From assembly GCF_900068895.1 (NCBI RefSeq), contig NZ_CDPK01000006.1, forward strand, positions 82,263 to 146,262: a stretch of 64,000 bases of DNA, read 5' to 3'. The stretch is from Erwinia sp. ErVv1 (GTDB taxonomy: Bacteria > Pseudomonadota > Gammaproteobacteria > Enterobacterales > Enterobacteriaceae). Both the position numbers and the translations under genes were made by a program. Shown piece after piece: positions 63,528 to 64,000 of the stretch. The notes beneath the pieces were generated by a model. The model saw only the letters and a list, made by a program, of their open reading frames with translations. It did no database searches and was not told where the DNA came from. How positions within the stretch are numbered: the first letter of the stretch is position 1; each line of letters starts with the position of its first letter.

Positions 63528-64000
63528 ATGAGTAAAAATAAACCTCTCAGCACCGAGGACCTGGCCCTGTTTCGTGGGCTGATGACTGGAACGCGTCAGC
63601 TGGCCCAGGATACAATCGTCCATAAGCCGGTGCGCAAAAAGATAAGCGAGGTACCACAGCGGCGCCTGCTGTCAGAGCAAATTGACGCCAGCCACTACTT
63701 TTCAGATGAGTTCCAGCCGCTGCTGGCCGAAGAGGGTCCGGTGCGTTATGTACGCAGCGACGTCAGCCACTACGAGCTGAAAAAGCTGCGTCGGGGTGAT
63801 TACACGCCGGAGATTTTTCTGGATCTGCATGGGCTGACGCAGAAGCAGGCTAAATCAGAGCTGGGCGCGCTGATTGCCGCCTGCCGCCGCGAGCACATCT
63901 TTTGTGCCAGCGTGATGCATGGGCATGGTAAACACGTGCTTAAGCAGCAGACGCCGCTGTGGCTGGCGCAGCATCCGATGGTCACAGCCTTTCACCAGGC
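63528..64000 (+). CDS. smrB: Ribosome rescue endonuclease SmrB, 5' part
   Basis: Open at the right edge; 157 codons are visible of about 183. It begins ATG at 63528 ([18 protein letters not shown]). The Smr domain shows [13 protein letters not shown] and the catalytic-loop motif [14 protein letters not shown]. In E. coli SmrB cuts mRNA at collided ribosomes. Divergent from prmB across 184 bp. Confidence 0.95.
   Translation, partial: MSKNKPLSTEDLALFRGLMTGTRQLAQDTIVHKPVRKKISEVPQRRLLSEQIDASHYFSDEFQPLLAEEGPVRYVRSDVSHYELKKLRRGDYTPEIFLDLHGLTQKQAKSELGALIAACRREHIFCASVMHGHGKHVLKQQTPLWLAQHPMVTAFHQ

Overview
The window is a chromosomal core segment of a gamma-proteobacterium of the order Enterobacterales, most likely Erwiniaceae (Erwinia or Pantoea). 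Nearly every protein is close in length and sequence to its Escherichia coli K-12 counterpart, and gene order follows the E. coli nuo-to-smrB stretch. The losses and insertions, the HexA-type LrhA and the GC-rich dispersed repeats point away from Escherichia and Salmonella. The family assignment is inference; no rRNA, tRNA or species marker is present.

Layout. 1-3100: the 3' end of an opgD-type glucan gene (+) converges on elaA and an unusual HdeD-like/papain-like fusion gene (-). 3114-18399: the complete 13-gene complex I operon nuoA-B-CD-E-F-G-H-I-J-K-L-M-N (-), interrupted by two large palindromic elements (nuoL/nuoM and nuoF/nuoG gaps). 18400-21040: nuo control region, the LysR regulator lrhA and a 1 kb non-coding leader. 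21039-26803: alaA, yfbR, yfbS, hxpA, yfbU, yfbV. 27130-30635: ackA-pta, the acetate/acetyl-phosphate pathway. 30992-33350: a four-helix membrane protein of unknown role, then 1.3 kb of MITE-like and 57-bp tandem repeats where E. coli carries yfcC. 33352-35744: yfcD, yfcF, yfcH. 35935-38996: the histidine/basic amino acid ABC importer hisJQMP, with one binding protein and a well-matched sigma-54/NtrC control region. 39278-45594: ubiX, purF, cvpA (PurR box), dedD, folC, accD. 45740-49487: dedA, truA, usg, pdxB. 49663-54935: a DMT exporter, flk, a rhodanese gene divergent from a MocR-type regulator, and the MFS transporter yfcJ. 55155-64000: fabB, mnmC, yfcL, epmC, yfcA, mepA, aroC, prmB and the start of smrB.

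Themes. The genes are housekeeping: aerobic respiration (nuo), overflow metabolism (ackA-pta), fatty acid synthesis (accD, fabB), folate, purine and PLP synthesis (folC, purF, pdxB), tRNA and translation-factor modification (truA, mnmC, epmC, prmB), chorismate synthesis (aroC), and envelope or peptidoglycan functions (dedD, dedA, mepA).

No CRISPR array, prophage, insertion sequence, toxin-antitoxin pair or recognisable defence system was found. The best candidates for undescribed biology are the HdeD/papain-like fusion, the repeat block at 32.1-33.3 kb, the palindromes inside the nuo operon, the rhodanese/MocR pair with its TGATAC repeats, and the tandem repeat upstream of cvpA.
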